64,000 bases of DNA. It comes from Pseudomonas pharyngis. Lineage in GTDB: Bacteria; Pseudomonadota; Gammaproteobacteria; Pseudomonadales; Pseudomonadaceae. The notes under the pieces were generated by a model. The model did not search any database. It saw only the letters and a program-made list of their open reading frames with translations, and was not told where the DNA came from. The stretch is taken from NCBI RefSeq assembly GCF_021602345.1, contig NZ_BQID01000016.1:54098-118097 (forward strand). The letters run 5' to 3'. The first letter of the stretch is position 1. Every line of letters starts with the position of its first letter. The position numbers and the translations under genes were made by a program. Shown here one piece after another: positions 35,441 through 46,354 of the stretch.

Positions 35441-36697
35441 ATGACCACGGAAAAAGTTAAGTACGGCGTCCATTCCGAAGCCGGCAAACTGCGCAAAGTC
35501 ATGGTTTGCTCCCCAGGTCTGGCCCATCAGCGGCTGACCCCGAACAACTGCGATGAACTGCTGTTCGACGACGTGCTGTGGGTCGCCCAGGCCAAGCGCG
35601 ACCACTTCGACTTCGTGACCAAGATGCGTGAGCGCGGGATCGACGTGCTGGAAATGCACAACCTGCTGACCGACATCGTCGCCATCCCTGAAGCGCTGGA
35701 CTGGATCCTCGAGCGCAAGGTCACTGCCGATTCGGTGGGCCTGGGCCTGATCAACGAAGTCAAATCCTGGCTGAAAAGCCTGGAGCCGCGACACATCGCC
35801 GAATTCCTGATTGGCGGCGTGTCCGCCGATGACCTGCCGGACAGCTTCGGTGGCAAGACCATCCAGATGTTCCGCGACTTCCTCGGCCACTCCAGCTTCA
35901 TTCTGCCGCCGCTGCCGAACACTCAGTTCACCCGCGACACCACTTGCTGGATTTACGGTGGCGTGACGCTGAACCCGATGTACTGGCCGGCGCGTCGTCA
36001 GGAAACCCTGCTGACCACCGCCATCTACAAATTCCATCCGCAATTCACCAACGCCGATTTCGAAATCTGGTACGGCGACCCGGACAAGGATCACGGCAGC
36101 TCGACCCTCGAAGGCGGCGACGTGATGCCGATCGGCAACGGCGTGGTGCTGATCGGTATGGGCGAGCGTTCATCCCGTCAGGCCATCGGCCAACTGGCAC
36201 TGAACCTGTTCAAGAACAAGGCCGTGGAAAAAGTCATCGTCGCCGGCCTGCCGAAGTCCCGCGCCGCGATGCACCTGGATACCGTGTTCAGCTTCTGCGA
36301 TCGCGACCTGGTCACGATCTTCCCGGAAGTGGTCAACCAGATCGTCGCCTTCACCCTGCGCCCTGACGAAAGCAAACAGGGCGGCATCGACATCCGTCGC
36401 GAAGAAGGCACCTTCCTCGACGTCGTGGCCAAAGCCCTCAACCTGCCGAAACTGCGCGTCGTCGAAACCGGCGGCAACAGCTTCGCCGCCGAACGCGAGC
36501 AATGGGATGACGGCAACAACGTAGTGGCCGTGGAGCCGGGCGTGGTCATCGGCTACGACCGCAACACCTACACCAACACACTGCTGCGCAAGGCGGGGGT
36601 GGAGGTCATCACCATCAGCGCCGGCGAACTCGGTCGTGGCCGCGGCGGCGGCCACTGCATGACTTGCCCGATCATCCGCGACCCTATCGATTACTAA
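35441..36697 (+). CDS. arcA: Arginine deiminase
   Basis: A 418-residue guanidino-group hydrolase that converts arginine to citrulline and ammonia. The N terminus has [17 protein letters not shown], then [16 protein letters not shown] around residue 160, [22 protein letters not shown] near 225, and [13 protein letters not shown] near 278. The catalytic cysteine is Cys406 in GGGHCMTCP, the same number as in P. aeruginosa ArcA. GGAGG lies 9 bp before the start. A GC-rich stem-loop separates it from arcB. Confidence 0.97.
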   Translation: MTTEKVKYGVHSEAGKLRKVMVCSPGLAHQRLTPNNCDELLFDDVLWVAQAKRDHFDFVTKMRERGIDVLEMHNLLTDIVAIPEALDWILERKVTADSVGLGLINEVKSWLKSLEPRHIAEFLIGGVSADDLPDSFGGKTIQMFRDFLGHSSFILPPLPNTQFTRDTTCWIYGGVTLNPMYWPARRQETLLTTAIYKFHPQFTNADFEIWYGDPDKDHGSSTLEGGDVMPIGNGVVLIGMGERSSRQAIGQLALNLFKNKAVEKVIVAGLPKSRAAMHLDTVFSFCDRDLVTIFPEVVNQIVAFTLRPDESKQGGIDIRREEGTFLDVVAKALNLPKLRVVETGGNSFAAEREQWDDGNNVVAVEPGVVIGYDRNTYTNTLLRKAGVEVITISAGELGRGRGGGHCMTCPIIRDPIDY

Positions 36698-36708
36698 ACG
36701 ACCATCTC

Positions 36709-36738
36709 CCCGGCCGCACCTATCCCGTAGCGGCCGGG
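36709..36738 (+). other. Stem-loop between arcA and arcB
   Basis: CCCGGCCGC and GCGGCCGGG form a perfect 9-bp stem with a 12-nt loop and no T-run. It is likely to stabilise or mark a processing point in the arc message rather than terminate it, since arcB follows with its own AAGGAGAA site. Confidence 0.6.
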
Positions 36739-36766
36739 CCGATTACCGAATCCAAGGAGAATCATC

Positions 36767-37777
36767 ATGGCGTTCAACATTCACAACCGTAACCTGCTCA
36801 GCCTGGAACACCACACCCCACGTGAGCTGCGCTACCTGCTCGACCTGTCCCGCGACCTCAAGCGCGCCAAATACACCGGCACCGAGCAGCAACACCTGAA
36901 GGGCAACAACATCGCCCTGATCTTCGAAAAAACCTCGACCCGCACCCGTTGCGCGTTCGAAGTCGCCGCTTATGACCAGGGCGCCAACGTCACCTACATC
37001 GACCCGAACTCCTCGCAAATCGGCCACAAGGAAAGCATGAAGGACACCGCCCGCGTGCTGGGTCGCATGTACGACGCCATCGAGTACCGTGGCTTCAAGC
37101 AGGAAATCGTCGAAGAGCTGGCCAAGTTCGCCGGCGTGCCGGTGTTCAACGGCCTGACCGATGAATATCACCCGACCCAGATGATCGCCGACGTGCTGAC
37201 CATGCGTGAGCACGCCGACAAGCCGATCCACGAAATCAGCTACGCCTACCTGGGCGACGCGCGCAACAACATGGGCAATTCGCTGCTGCTGGTGGGCTCC
37301 AAACTCGGCATGGACGTGCGCATCTGCGCGCCGAAGGCCCTGTGGCCCCACGACGACCTGGTGGATCGCTGCAAAAAATACGCAGAGGAAAGCGGCGCGC
37401 GCATCACCCTGACCGAAGACCCGAAAGCCGCGGTCAAGGGCGTGGACTTCATCCACACCGACGTCTGGGTATCGATGGGCGAGCCGGTGGAAGCCTGGGC
37501 CGAGCGTATCCAGCAACTGCTGCCGTACCAGGTCAACGCCGAGCTGATGAAAGCCACCGGCAACCCGCGCACCAAGTTCATGCACTGCCTGCCGGCGTTC
37601 CACAACAGCGATACCAAGGTCGGCAAACAGATCGCCGAACAGTATCCGCACCTGAAAAACGGCATCGAAGTGACCGACGACGTGTTCGAGTCGCCAGCCT
37701 GCATCGCCTTCGAGCAAGCGGAAAACCGCATGCACACCATCAAGGCGATTCTGGTGTCGACTTTGGCTGATCTGTAA
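36767..37777 (+). CDS. arcB: Catabolic ornithine carbamoyltransferase
   Basis: A 336-residue carbamoyltransferase that in this operon phosphorolyses citrulline to ornithine and carbamoyl phosphate. The carbamoyl-phosphate loop STRTR is at residues 57-61, the HPTQ motif near 138 ([10 protein letters not shown]), and the ornithine-binding HCLPAFH near 271. The N terminus [20 protein letters not shown] is typical of the catabolic ArcB. AAGGAGAA lies 6 bp upstream. It is the third gene of arcDABC. A REP doublet separates it from arcC. Confidence 0.96.
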   Translation: MAFNIHNRNLLSLEHHTPRELRYLLDLSRDLKRAKYTGTEQQHLKGNNIALIFEKTSTRTRCAFEVAAYDQGANVTYIDPNSSQIGHKESMKDTARVLGRMYDAIEYRGFKQEIVEELAKFAGVPVFNGLTDEYHPTQMIADVLTMREHADKPIHEISYAYLGDARNNMGNSLLLVGSKLGMDVRICAPKALWPHDDLVDRCKKYAEESGARITLTEDPKAAVKGVDFIHTDVWVSMGEPVEAWAERIQQLLPYQVNAELMKATGNPRTKFMHCLPAFHNSDTKVGKQIAEQYPHLKNGIEVTDDVFESPACIAFEQAENRMHTIKAILVSTLADL

Positions 37778-37801
37778 CCCACTGAGGGAACCGCCTCCCC
37801 A

Positions 37802-37891
37802 TGTGGGAGCGGGCTTGCTCGCGAAAGCGGAGTGTCATTCAACAGTGATGTCTACTGATCTGAAGCCTTCGCGAGCAAGCCCGCTCCCACA
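37802..37891. repeat. REP doublet (REPIN) between arcB and arcC
   Basis: Inverted units TGTGGGAGCGGGCTTGCTCGCGA and its exact complement around a 44-bp spacer. It lies inside the arcDABC operon, so it will be transcribed as a long hairpin and may reduce downstream arcC expression or protect the upstream message. Confidence 0.9.
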
Positions 37892-37957
37892 AGGGATCCT
37901 GGTTTCAACATGGAAACGAGTCGTTTGCCATTCCTCTGTACAAGAAGGACAAGCACC

Positions 37958-38887
37958 ATGCGTATCGTCGTAGCCTTGGGCGGTAACGCCCTGCTCCGCC
38001 GTGGCGAGCCGATGACCGCTGACAACCAGCGCGCCAACATCCGCATCGCCACCGAGCAAATCGCCAAGATCCATCCCGGCAACCAACTGGTCATCGCCCA
38101 CGGCAATGGCCCGCAAGTCGGCCTGCTGTCGTTGCAGGCAGCGGCCTACACCTCCGTCACCCCTTACCCGCTGGACGTGCTCGGTGCCGAAACCGAAGGC
38201 ATGATCGGCTACATCATCGAACAGGAACTGGGCAACCTGCTGGACTTCGAAGTCCCGTTCGCCACCCTGCTCACCCAGGTCGAAGTCGATGCCAACGACC
38301 CGGCCTTCAAGAACCCGACCAAACCGATCGGCCCGGTCTACGAGAAAGCCGAAGCAGAAAAACTTGCCGTTGAAAAAGGCTGGGCGATTGCCCCGGACGG
38401 CGACAAGTTCCGCCGCGTGGTGGCCAGCCCACGGCCCAAACGCATCTTCGAAATCCGCCCGATCAAGTGGCTGCTGGACAAGGGCAGCATCGTGATCTGC
38501 GCCGGCGGTGGCGGGATTCCGACCATGTACGACGAGAAGCGCAATCTCAAAGGCATTGAAGCGGTGATCGACAAGGACCTGTGCTCGGCACTGCTGGCCG
38601 AACAGCTGGAGGCGGACTTGCTGGTGATCGCCACCGACGTCAACGCGGCGTACGTCGACTTCAAAAAGCCCACCGAGAAAGCCATCGCCCAGGCCCACCC
38701 GGACGAACTCGAACGCCTGGGCTTCGCCGCCGGCTCCATGGGGCCGAAGGTGCAGGCAGCCTGTGAATTCGCGCGCCATACTGGCAAGGTCGCGGTGATC
38801 GGTTCGCTCTCGGACATCGAAGCCATCGTCCAGGGCACCGCCGGTACGCGGGTCAGCACGGCAGCGCCGGGCATCACCTACCGATAA
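37958..38887 (+). CDS. arcC: Carbamate kinase
   Basis: A 309-residue amino-acid-kinase-fold enzyme that makes ATP from carbamoyl phosphate and ADP, the energy-yielding step of the arginine deiminase pathway. Signatures are [13 protein letters not shown] at the N terminus, [11 protein letters not shown] near residue 47, and [12 protein letters not shown] near residue 181, then [11 protein letters not shown]. The ATG at 37958 has GAAGGA 8 bp upstream. It closes arcDABC after a REP doublet. Confidence 0.96.
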   Translation: MRIVVALGGNALLRRGEPMTADNQRANIRIATEQIAKIHPGNQLVIAHGNGPQVGLLSLQAAAYTSVTPYPLDVLGAETEGMIGYIIEQELGNLLDFEVPFATLLTQVEVDANDPAFKNPTKPIGPVYEKAEAEKLAVEKGWAIAPDGDKFRRVVASPRPKRIFEIRPIKWLLDKGSIVICAGGGGIPTMYDEKRNLKGIEAVIDKDLCSALLAEQLEADLLVIATDVNAAYVDFKKPTEKAIAQAHPDELERLGFAAGSMGPKVQAACEFARHTGKVAVIGSLSDIEAIVQGTAGTRVSTAAPGITYR

Positions 38888-38899
38888 AAAGAAACTCCG

Positions 38900-38920
38900 G
38901 GGGCAGACCTCAGGTCTGCC
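38900..38920 (+). terminator. Hairpin after arcC
   Basis: GGGCAGACC-TCA-GGTCTGCCC is a perfect 9-bp stem followed by a pyrimidine-rich TTCTCCC tail. It lies 12 bp past the arcC stop; it may be a weak terminator that allows some read-through into the DUF5064 gene. Confidence 0.55.
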
Positions 38921-38949
38921 CTTCTCCCATGCCTTGAAAGGAGAAACCC

Positions 38950-39312
38950 ATGGCCCAGTTCGAACCCGGTCATTTGCATATCGAGCGGCACGCGTTGACT
39001 GACGACGACGTCAATTACAACGTGCACCTCGACTATGAAGTGTTCACCGACCCTCAGAAAGGCAAGGGGATACAGTTCACCCTGCATGGCAGCATGCAGG
39101 GCAAAGAGGTCAACGAACCGTTCTTTCTGCCCAAGGAGGAAGCCTACAACTTCGCTCGCAATGTGACGCAGATTGCCGAAAAGTACGGCATTCCCAAGAG
39201 CCACAGCCAGATCGGCTCGGTGCACAAGCATTACGACCTGATGTTTGAGGACATCCGCAAGCAGCTGAATATGCAGTCCGGGGATCCGGTCAATCCCGAG
39301 CATTTCGAGTAA
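38950..39312 (+). CDS. DUF5064 family protein
   Basis: A 120-residue soluble protein of the DUF5064 family, found mainly in pseudomonads. It begins MAQFEPGHLHIERHAL and has no signal peptide, membrane helix or recognised catalytic motif. The middle (YEVFTDPQKGKGIQFTLHGSMQGKEV) looks like beta strands and the rest is helical. GAAAGGAG lies 7 bp upstream. It follows arcC by 62 bp with a hairpin between; the same neighbour occurs beside arcC in P. putida, so a link to arginine metabolism or low oxygen is possible but unproven. Confidence 0.8.
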   Translation: MAQFEPGHLHIERHALTDDDVNYNVHLDYEVFTDPQKGKGIQFTLHGSMQGKEVNEPFFLPKEEAYNFARNVTQIAEKYGIPKSHSQIGSVHKHYDLMFEDIRKQLNMQSGDPVNPEHFE

Positions 39313-39323
39313 CCCCAAAAGCC

Positions 39324-39480
39324 CCCTCACCCTAACCCTCTCCCGGAGGGAGAGGGGACTGACCGAGTTGCTCGCTCAAGGTACACCGACCTGAATTAGC
39401 GAGCCGAACTCAAGTTTTGAAAAGCCCCCAATCTGCTCCCTTTCCCCCTCGCCCCTCTGGGGAGAGGGCTGGGGTGAGGG
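39324..39480. repeat. Palindromic MITE-like repeat, copy D (157 bp)
   Basis: It starts CCCTCACCCTAACCCTCTCCC and ends GGAGAGGGCTGGGGTGAGGG. The inner CACCGACCTGAA is retained but its inverted partner is degraded, so this is a shortened copy. It lies between the DUF5064 gene and gcsR. Confidence 0.75.
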
Positions 39481-39577
39481 GTGGATTTCAAGTACGACGC
39501 CGATCTCAAGATTTCACCCCAGTCCCCCATCAAGGCATACTTGCCCCCCTCCGCACTCCAGAACCCAGAACCGCCCC

Positions 39578-41086
39578 ATGCGTATCCACGTCAGCTTCAT
39601 CGACCGCGTCGGCATCACCCAGGAAGTCCTGGCTATCCTCGGCGGGCGCAATCTCAATCTGGATGCGGTGGAGATGATCCCGCCCAACGTCTACATCGAC
39701 GCCCCGACCCTGAGCCCGCAAGTGCTCGAAGAACTCAAAGATGCGCTGTTTCGCGTGCGTGGTGTAGAAGCAGTGACCGTGGTCGACATTCTCCCCGGCC
39801 AGCGTCGGCACTTGCAGCTCGACGCGTTGCTCGCGGCGATGACCGACCCGGTACTGGCGCTGGACGGCGCCGGCAAGGTGCTGCTGGCCAACCCGGCGCT
39901 GATCGCCCTGTACGGTCGCGAGCCGGCGGGCGAAAGCGTTTCGGAACTGTTCAACGATCCGGGTCTGCTCGAAACCTTGCTCGAACAAGGCTTCCGCCTG
40001 CCGCTGCGGGAAATCACCGTCAATGGCCAGACCCTGTTGCTCGACGCCACGCCGATCACCGACGCCGGCGCCCTGCTCACGCTGTATCAACCCAACCGCA
40101 TCGGCGAACAACTGTCGGCGCTGCATCACGACCATGCCGAAGGTTTCGATGCGCTGCTCGGTGAATCGCCGCCTATCCGCACCCTCAAGGCCCGTGCCCA
40201 ACGGGTAGCGGCCCTCGATGCGCCGCTGTTGATCCAGGGTGAAACCGGCACCGGCAAGGAACTGGTGGCCCGCGCCTGTCACGCCATCAGCGCCCGGCAC
40301 AACGCGCCCTTCCTCGCACTGAACTGCGCGGCCCTGCCGGAGAACCTCGCCGAAAGCGAACTGTTCGGCTACGCCCCCGGCGCCTTCACCGGCGCGCAAC
40401 GCGGCGGCAAACCGGGGCTGATGGAACTGGCCAACCAGGGCACAGTGTTCCTCGACGAAATCGGCGAGATGTCGCCGTACTTGCAGGCCAAGCTGCTGCG
40501 CTTTCTCAACGACGGCAGCTTCCGTCGGGTCGGCGGCGATCGTGAGGTAAAGGTCAACGTGCGGATTCTCAGCGCGACCCACCGCGACCTGGAGAAAATG
40601 GTCAGCGAAGGCCTGTTCCGCGAAGACCTGTTCTACCGCCTCAACGTGCTCAACGTCGAAGTACCGCCGCTACGTGAACGCGGTCAGGACATTCTGTTGC
40701 TGGCGCGCTATTTCATGCAGCAGGCCTGCGCACAGATCCAGCGCCCGGTCTGCCGCCTCGCGCCGGGCACTTACCCGGCGCTGCTCGGCAACCGTTGGCC
40801 GGGCAACGTGCGGCAATTGCAGAACGTGATCTTCCGCGCCGCCGCGATCTGCGAAAGCAGCCTGGTGGACATCGGCGACCTCGACATCGCCGGCACCTCC
40901 GTGGCACGCCAGACCGACACCGACGTTGACAGCCTGGAAGAAGCGGTCGAAGCCTTCGAGAAATCGCTGCTGGAAAAACTCTACGTCAGCTACCCCTCGA
41001 CTCGCCAACTGGCCAGCCGCCTGCAGACCTCGCACACCGCAATTGCCCATCGGCTGCGCAAGTACGGCATCCCCAACAAACCCTGA
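39578..41086 (+). CDS. gcsR: GcsR, TyrR-like sigma-54 activator of glycine cleavage genes
   Basis: A 502-residue enhancer-binding protein. An N-terminal ACT-like domain (residues 1-70; VSFIDRVGITQEVLAILGGRNLNL) is followed by a PAS-like segment (about 80-190), an AAA+ domain with Walker A GETGTGKE, the sigma-54 contact loop GAFTGA and FLDEIGEM, and a C-terminal TyrR-type helix-turn-helix (STRQLASRLQTSHTAIAHRLRKYG). The intact GAFTGA separates it from E. coli TyrR and indicates real sigma-54 activation. In P. aeruginosa GcsR (PA2449) activates the glycine cleavage operon in response to glycine. Here it lies just upstream of gcvH, with three matching binding sites between. Confidence 0.9.
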   Translation: MRIHVSFIDRVGITQEVLAILGGRNLNLDAVEMIPPNVYIDAPTLSPQVLEELKDALFRVRGVEAVTVVDILPGQRRHLQLDALLAAMTDPVLALDGAGKVLLANPALIALYGREPAGESVSELFNDPGLLETLLEQGFRLPLREITVNGQTLLLDATPITDAGALLTLYQPNRIGEQLSALHHDHAEGFDALLGESPPIRTLKARAQRVAALDAPLLIQGETGTGKELVARACHAISARHNAPFLALNCAALPENLAESELFGYAPGAFTGAQRGGKPGLMELANQGTVFLDEIGEMSPYLQAKLLRFLNDGSFRRVGGDREVKVNVRILSATHRDLEKMVSEGLFREDLFYRLNVLNVEVPPLRERGQDILLLARYFMQQACAQIQRPVCRLAPGTYPALLGNRWPGNVRQLQNVIFRAAAICESSLVDIGDLDIAGTSVARQTDTDVDSLEEAVEAFEKSLLEKLYVSYPSTRQLASRLQTSHTAIAHRLRKYGIPNKP

Positions 41087-41102
41087 TCCACCGCAAATTC
41101 CC

Positions 41103-41189
41103 TGTGGGAGCGAGCCTGCTCGCGATGGTGGTCCAGCAAGCAATGATGGCGACTGACACAGCCTCTTCGCGAGCAGGCTCGCTCCCACA
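41103..41189. repeat. REP doublet (REPIN) after gcsR
   Basis: Inverted units TGTGGGAGCGAGCCTGCTCGCGA and its complement around a 41-bp spacer, immediately after the gcsR stop and before the gcv control region. Confidence 0.9.
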
Positions 41190-41233
41190 AGGTATGTGGC
41201 GGATTCGAAATCCGTTCAAAAGCGACCTCCATC

Positions 41234-41251
41234 TGTACTGAAAGCGCTACA
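41234..41251. promoter_or_regulatory. GcsR-type site 1 upstream of gcvH
   Basis: TGTACTG-AAAG-CGCTACA is an 18-bp site of the form described for GcsR (TGTAACG-N4-CGTTCCG on either strand). It lies one base from site 2, giving a tandem pair about two helical turns long per pair. Confidence 0.55.
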
Positions 41252-41252
41252 G

Positions 41253-41270
41253 CGGAACGATATCGCTACA
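41253..41270. promoter_or_regulatory. GcsR-type site 2 upstream of gcvH
   Basis: Read on the minus strand this is TGTAGCG-ATAT-CGTTCCG, differing from the published P. aeruginosa GcsR consensus at one fixed position. It is the best match of the three. Confidence 0.65.
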
Positions 41271-41333
41271 CCCTCCTTCGATCACCGCTGTGCAAGGCTT
41301 TGATCCGGTTCAGCTTTTTTCTTCGCCCCGCGC

Positions 41334-41351
41334 TGTAGCGATTTCGCTACA
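41334..41351. promoter_or_regulatory. GcsR-type site 3 upstream of gcvH
   Basis: TGTAGCG-ATTT-CGCTACA is a perfect palindrome (extended by one C/G pair each side) with the same 7-4-7 architecture. It lies about 65 bp upstream of the sigma-54 promoter. Confidence 0.65.
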
Positions 41352-41380
41352 GCCAACGTATTTGCGCTCGCCCGAAAAAC

Positions 41381-41393
41381 CATCAAGCCATTG
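41381..41393 (+). promoter_or_regulatory. IHF-like site upstream of gcvH
   Basis: CATCAA-GCCA-TTG fits the IHF consensus WATCAR-N4-TTR with one mismatch. It sits between the GcsR-type sites and the sigma-54 promoter, where a bend would bring the activator to the polymerase. Confidence 0.45.
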
Positions 41394-41415
41394 ATTTACA
41401 ACGATATTTTTACGT

Positions 41416-41431
41416 TGGCCGCGTTCTTGCT
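41416..41431 (+). promoter_or_regulatory. Sigma-54 promoter of the gcv operon
   Basis: TGGCCGC-GTTC-TTGCT matches the -24/-12 consensus TGGCACG-N4-TTGCW, with the invariant GG and GC at the right spacing. The start point would be near 41442, leaving a leader of about 70 nt before gcvH. Confidence 0.85.
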
Positions 41432-41514
41432 AAGTAACCGCTCATAAAATCAGGGCATTGCCGCCCGAGTATTCCACCGCGTCCACCAGACGAGTCTGGC
41501 CCCTAGGAGATTCC

Positions 41515-41898
41515 ATGAGCGAGTTGCGTTTCACTGAAGATCACGAATGGCTGCGCGCCGAAGCCGATGGTTCTGTCACCGTTGGCATCACCGCTTTCGC
41601 GCAGAACGCCCTGGGCGACGTGGTGTTCGTGCAACTGCCTGAATTGCAGGCGTACGACAAAGGCGCCGAAGCCGCCACCGTGGAATCGGTAAAAGCCGCC
41701 AGCGGCGTTTACATGCCGCTGGACGGTGAAGTCCTGGCCACCAATCCGGCCCTGGAAGACAGCCCTGAGCTGGTCAACGAAGATCCGCTGGGCGAAGGCT
41801 GGTTCTTCCGCTTCAAACCAGCCGACGCCTCGGCCGTCGCCAAGCTGCTGGATCAGGACGCCTACGACCGCCTGATCAAAGCCCAAGCCGAAGCCTGA
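41515..41898 (+). CDS. gcvH: Glycine cleavage system H protein
   Basis: A 127-residue lipoyl carrier that shuttles the aminomethyl group between GcvP and GcvT. It begins [18 protein letters not shown]; the lipoyl lysine is in VESVKAAS near residue 64. The ATG at 41515 has TAGGAG 6 bp upstream. It is the first gene of gcvH-gcvP-sdaA-gcvT, with GcsR-type sites and a sigma-54 promoter upstream. Confidence 0.96.
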   Translation: MSELRFTEDHEWLRAEADGSVTVGITAFAQNALGDVVFVQLPELQAYDKGAEAATVESVKAASGVYMPLDGEVLATNPALEDSPELVNEDPLGEGWFFRFKPADASAVAKLLDQDAYDRLIKAQAEA

Positions 41899-41908
41899 GG
41901 AACCTGAC

Positions 41909-44761
41909 ATGACCCAAGTAAATCTCGGCACCGCCAACGAATTCATCGCCCGTCACATCGGCCCGCGCGCCGGTGACGAGCAAGCCATGCTCAACAGCCT
42001 CGGCTTCGACTCGCTCGAAGCCCTGAGCGCCAGCGTCATCCCGGAAAGCATCAAGGGCACCAGCGTGCTCGGCCTCGACGACGGCCTGAGCGAAGCCGAT
42101 GCCCTGGCAATGATCAAAGGCATCGCCGGCAAGAACCAACTGTTCAAGACCTACATCGGCCAGGGTTACTACAACTGCCACACGCCATCGCCGATCCTGC
42201 GCAACCTGCTGGAAAACCCGGCCTGGTACACCGCCTACACCCCGTACCAGCCGGAGATTTCCCAGGGCCGTCTCGAAGCGCTGCTGAACTTCCAGACCCT
42301 GATCAGCGACCTTACCGGCCTGCCGATCGCCAACGCCTCCCTGCTCGACGAAGCCACCGCCGCTGCCGAAGCCATGACCTTCTGCAAACGCCTGAGCAAG
42401 AACAAGGGCAGCCACCAGTTCTTCGCCTCGATCCACAGCCATCCGCAAACCCTCGACGTGCTGCGCACCCGTGCCGAGCCTCTGGGCATCGACGTAGTCG
42501 TGGGCGATGAGCGTGAGCTGACCGACGTGACGCCGTTCTTCGGCGCGCTGCTGCAATACCCGGCCAGCAACGGTGATGTGTTCGACTACCGCGAACTGAC
42601 CGAACGCTTCCACGCCGCCAACGCACTGGTCGCGGTAGCCGCTGACCTGCTGGCCCTGACACTGCTGACCCCGCCGGGCGAATTCGGTGCCGACGTGGCC
42701 ATCGGTAGCGCGCAACGCTTCGGCGTGCCGCTGGGCTTCGGTGGCCCGCACGCGGCTTACTTCTCCACCAAAGATGCGTTCAAGCGCGACATGCCGGGCC
42801 GCCTGGTCGGTGTCTCGGTTGACCGCTTCGGTAAGCCGGCCCTGCGTCTGGCGATGCAGACCCGCGAGCAACACATCCGCCGCGAGAAAGCCACGTCGAA
42901 CATCTGCACCGCGCAAGTGCTGCTGGCCAACATCGCCAGCATGTACGCCGTGTACCACGGCCCGAAAGGCCTGACCCGGATCGCCAACCGTGTGCATCAC
43001 CTGACCGCGATTCTGGCCAAGGGCCTGAGCGCACTGGGCGTGAACGTCGAGCAAACCAGCTTCTTCGACACCCTGACCCTGGCCACGGGCGCACAAACCG
43101 CCGCGCTGCATGACAAGGCTCGCGCTCAACAGATCAACCTGCGTGTGATCGATGCCCAGCGTCTGGGCCTGTCGGTCGACGAAACCACCACCCAGGCCGA
43201 CATTGAAACCCTGTGGGGCCTGTTCGCCGACGGCAAGACCCTGCCGGATTTCGCTGCTCTCGCCGCTGCCGCGCAAAGCACCATTCCAGCCGCGCTGGTG
43301 CGTCAGTCGCCGATCCTCCGTCACCCGGTGTTCAACCGTTATCACTCGGAAACCGAGCTGATGCGCTACCTGCGCAAACTGGCGGACAAGGACCTGGCAC
43401 TGGATCGCACCATGATCCCGCTGGGCTCGTGCACCATGAAACTCAACGCCGCCAGCGAAATGATCCCGGTGACGTGGGCCGAATTCGGCGCCCTGCACCC
43501 GTTCGCCCCGGCCGAGCAAAGCGCCGGTTACCAGCAACTGACCGACGAGCTGGAAGCGATGCTCTGCGCCGCCACCGGTTACGACTCGATCTCGCTGCAA
43601 CCGAACGCCGGTTCCCAGGGTGAGTACGCAGGTCTGCTGGCGATTCGCGCCTATCACCAGAGCCGTGGCGAAGACCGTCGCGACATCTGCCTGATCCCGT
43701 CGTCCGCCCACGGCACCAACCCGGCGACCGCCAACATGGCCGGCATGCGTGTGGTCGTGACTGCGTGCGACGCCCGTGGCAACGTGGACATCGAAGACCT
43801 GCGCGCCAAGGCCATCGAGCACCGCGAACACCTCGCGGCGCTGATGATCACTTACCCGTCGACCCACGGCGTGTTCGAAGAAGGCATCCGCGAAATCTGC
43901 GGCATCATTCATGACAACGGCGGCCAGGTGTACATCGACGGCGCCAACATGAACGCGATGGTCGGCCTCTGCGCACCGGGCAAGTTCGGCGGCGACGTCT
44001 CGCACCTGAACCTGCACAAGACCTTCTGCATCCCCCACGGCGGTGGCGGCCCGGGCGTCGGCCCGATCGGCGTGAAATCGCACCTGACTCCGTTCCTGCC
44101 GGGCCACGGCCACATGGAGCGCAAGGAAGGCGCGGTCTGCGCAGCACCGTTCGGCAGCGCGAGCATTCTGCCGATCACCTGGATGTACATTCGCATGATG
44201 GGTGGCGCAGGTCTCAAGCGCGCTTCGCAACTGGCGATCCTCAATGCCAACTACATTTCCCGTCGCCTGGAAGAGCACTACCCAGTGCTGTACACCGGCA
44301 GCAACGGTCTGGTGGCGCACGAGTGCATCCTGGATCTGCGCCCGCTGAAAGACAGCAGCGGCATCAGCGTCGATGACGTCGCCAAGCGTCTGATCGACTT
44401 CGGCTTCCACGCCCCGACCATGTCGTTCCCGGTGGCCGGCACGCTGATGATCGAGCCGACCGAAAGCGAATCCAAAGAAGAGCTGGACCGCTTCTGCGAC
44501 GCCATGATCCGCATTCGCGAAGAAATCCGCGCAGTGGAAAACGGCACTCTGGACAAAGACGACAACCCGCTGAAGAACGCTCCGCACACCGCAGCGGAAC
44601 TGGTGGGCGAGTGGACTCACCCGTACAGCCGCGAACAAGCGGTGTACCCGGTGGCGTCGTTGATCGAAGGCAAGTACTGGCCGCCGGTCGGTCGCGTCGA
44701 CAACGTGTTCGGCGACCGCAACCTGGTCTGCGCCTGCCCGTCGATCGAAAGCTACGCTTAA
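41909..44761 (+). CDS. gcvP: Glycine dehydrogenase (decarboxylating), P protein
   Basis: A 950-residue PLP enzyme that decarboxylates glycine and loads the aminomethyl group onto GcvH. It is the long single-chain form, made of two homologous halves. The cofactor lysine is in [19 protein letters not shown] near residue 704, preceded by [14 protein letters not shown]; the N-terminal half has [18 protein letters not shown] and [15 protein letters not shown]. It starts 10 bp after gcvH. A hairpin (44771-44790) and a REP doublet follow. Confidence 0.97.
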   Translation: MTQVNLGTANEFIARHIGPRAGDEQAMLNSLGFDSLEALSASVIPESIKGTSVLGLDDGLSEADALAMIKGIAGKNQLFKTYIGQGYYNCHTPSPILRNLLENPAWYTAYTPYQPEISQGRLEALLNFQTLISDLTGLPIANASLLDEATAAAEAMTFCKRLSKNKGSHQFFASIHSHPQTLDVLRTRAEPLGIDVVVGDERELTDVTPFFGALLQYPASNGDVFDYRELTERFHAANALVAVAADLLALTLLTPPGEFGADVAIGSAQRFGVPLGFGGPHAAYFSTKDAFKRDMPGRLVGVSVDRFGKPALRLAMQTREQHIRREKATSNICTAQVLLANIASMYAVYHGPKGLTRIANRVHHLTAILAKGLSALGVNVEQTSFFDTLTLATGAQTAALHDKARAQQINLRVIDAQRLGLSVDETTTQADIETLWGLFADGKTLPDFAALAAAAQSTIPAALVRQSPILRHPVFNRYHSETELMRYLRKLADKDLALDRTMIPLGSCTMKLNAASEMIPVTWAEFGALHPFAPAEQSAGYQQLTDELEAMLCAATGYDSISLQPNAGSQGEYAGLLAIRAYHQSRGEDRRDICLIPSSAHGTNPATANMAGMRVVVTACDARGNVDIEDLRAKAIEHREHLAALMITYPSTHGVFEEGIREICGIIHDNGGQVYIDGANMNAMVGLCAPGKFGGDVSHLNLHKTFCIPHGGGGPGVGPIGVKSHLTPFLPGHGHMERKEGAVCAAPFGSASILPITWMYIRMMGGAGLKRASQLAILNANYISRRLEEHYPVLYTGSNGLVAHECILDLRPLKDSSGISVDDVAKRLIDFGFHAPTMSFPVAGTLMIEPTESESKEELDRFCDAMIRIREEIRAVENGTLDKDDNPLKNAPHTAAELVGEWTHPYSREQAVYPVASLIEGKYWPPVGRVDNVFGDRNLVCACPSIESYA

Positions 44762-44770
44762 ACGAATAGG

Positions 44771-44790
44771 GGGGCAGGTTTACCTGCCCC
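44771..44790 (+). terminator. Hairpin after gcvP
   Basis: GGGGCAGG-TTTA-CCTGCCCC, a perfect 8-bp stem without a strong T-run, 10 bp past the gcvP stop. It may partially terminate transcription or stabilise the gcvHP message relative to sdaA-gcvT. Confidence 0.5.
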
Positions 44791-44816
44791 GATTTCAGCA
44801 TCACCACAGATCCCCC

Positions 44817-44906
44817 TGTGGGAGCGGGCTTGCTCGCGAATGCGGTGTGCCAGGCAACATTGATGGCGACTGATTCACCGCATTCGCGAGCAAGCCCGCT
44901 CCCACA
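44817..44906. repeat. REP doublet (REPIN) between gcvP and sdaA
   Basis: Inverted units TGTGGGAGCGGGCTTGCTCGCGA and its complement around a 44-bp spacer. It is located where P. aeruginosa carries glyA2 in the equivalent operon. Confidence 0.9.
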
Positions 44907-44944
44907 AGGAAATGCATCAAGCCTGATATTCCGCCAATTCCTAT

Positions 44945-44952
44945 AACAAGAA
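44945..44952 (+). promoter_or_regulatory. AAnAAnAA motif before sdaA
   Basis: AACAAGAA lies 16-23 nt before the sdaA ATG, just upstream of the CCGGAG Shine-Dalgarno. It is a short match to the Hfq/Crc target pattern. Confidence 0.3.
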
Positions 44953-44967
44953 ACCGGAGAACAACTC

Positions 44968-46344
<1,377 letters not shown>

Positions 46345-46354
46345 TCGCGCCATA

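Noticed and set aside
41087-41514. Glycine riboswitch upstream of gcvH
   Set aside because: No tandem aptamer-like structure is evident; the region is accounted for by GcsR sites and a sigma-54 promoter.
41876-44638. A 920-codon open frame on the strand opposite gcvP
   Set aside because: It mirrors gcvP exactly, is rich in His, Gln, Val and Arg as expected of antisense frames in GC-rich genes, and shows no family similarity.
37802-44906. CRISPR-like spacing of the GAGCGGGCTTGCTCGCGA repeats
   Set aside because: The repeats occur as isolated inverted pairs kilobases apart rather than as a direct-repeat array with spacers; they are REP doublets.
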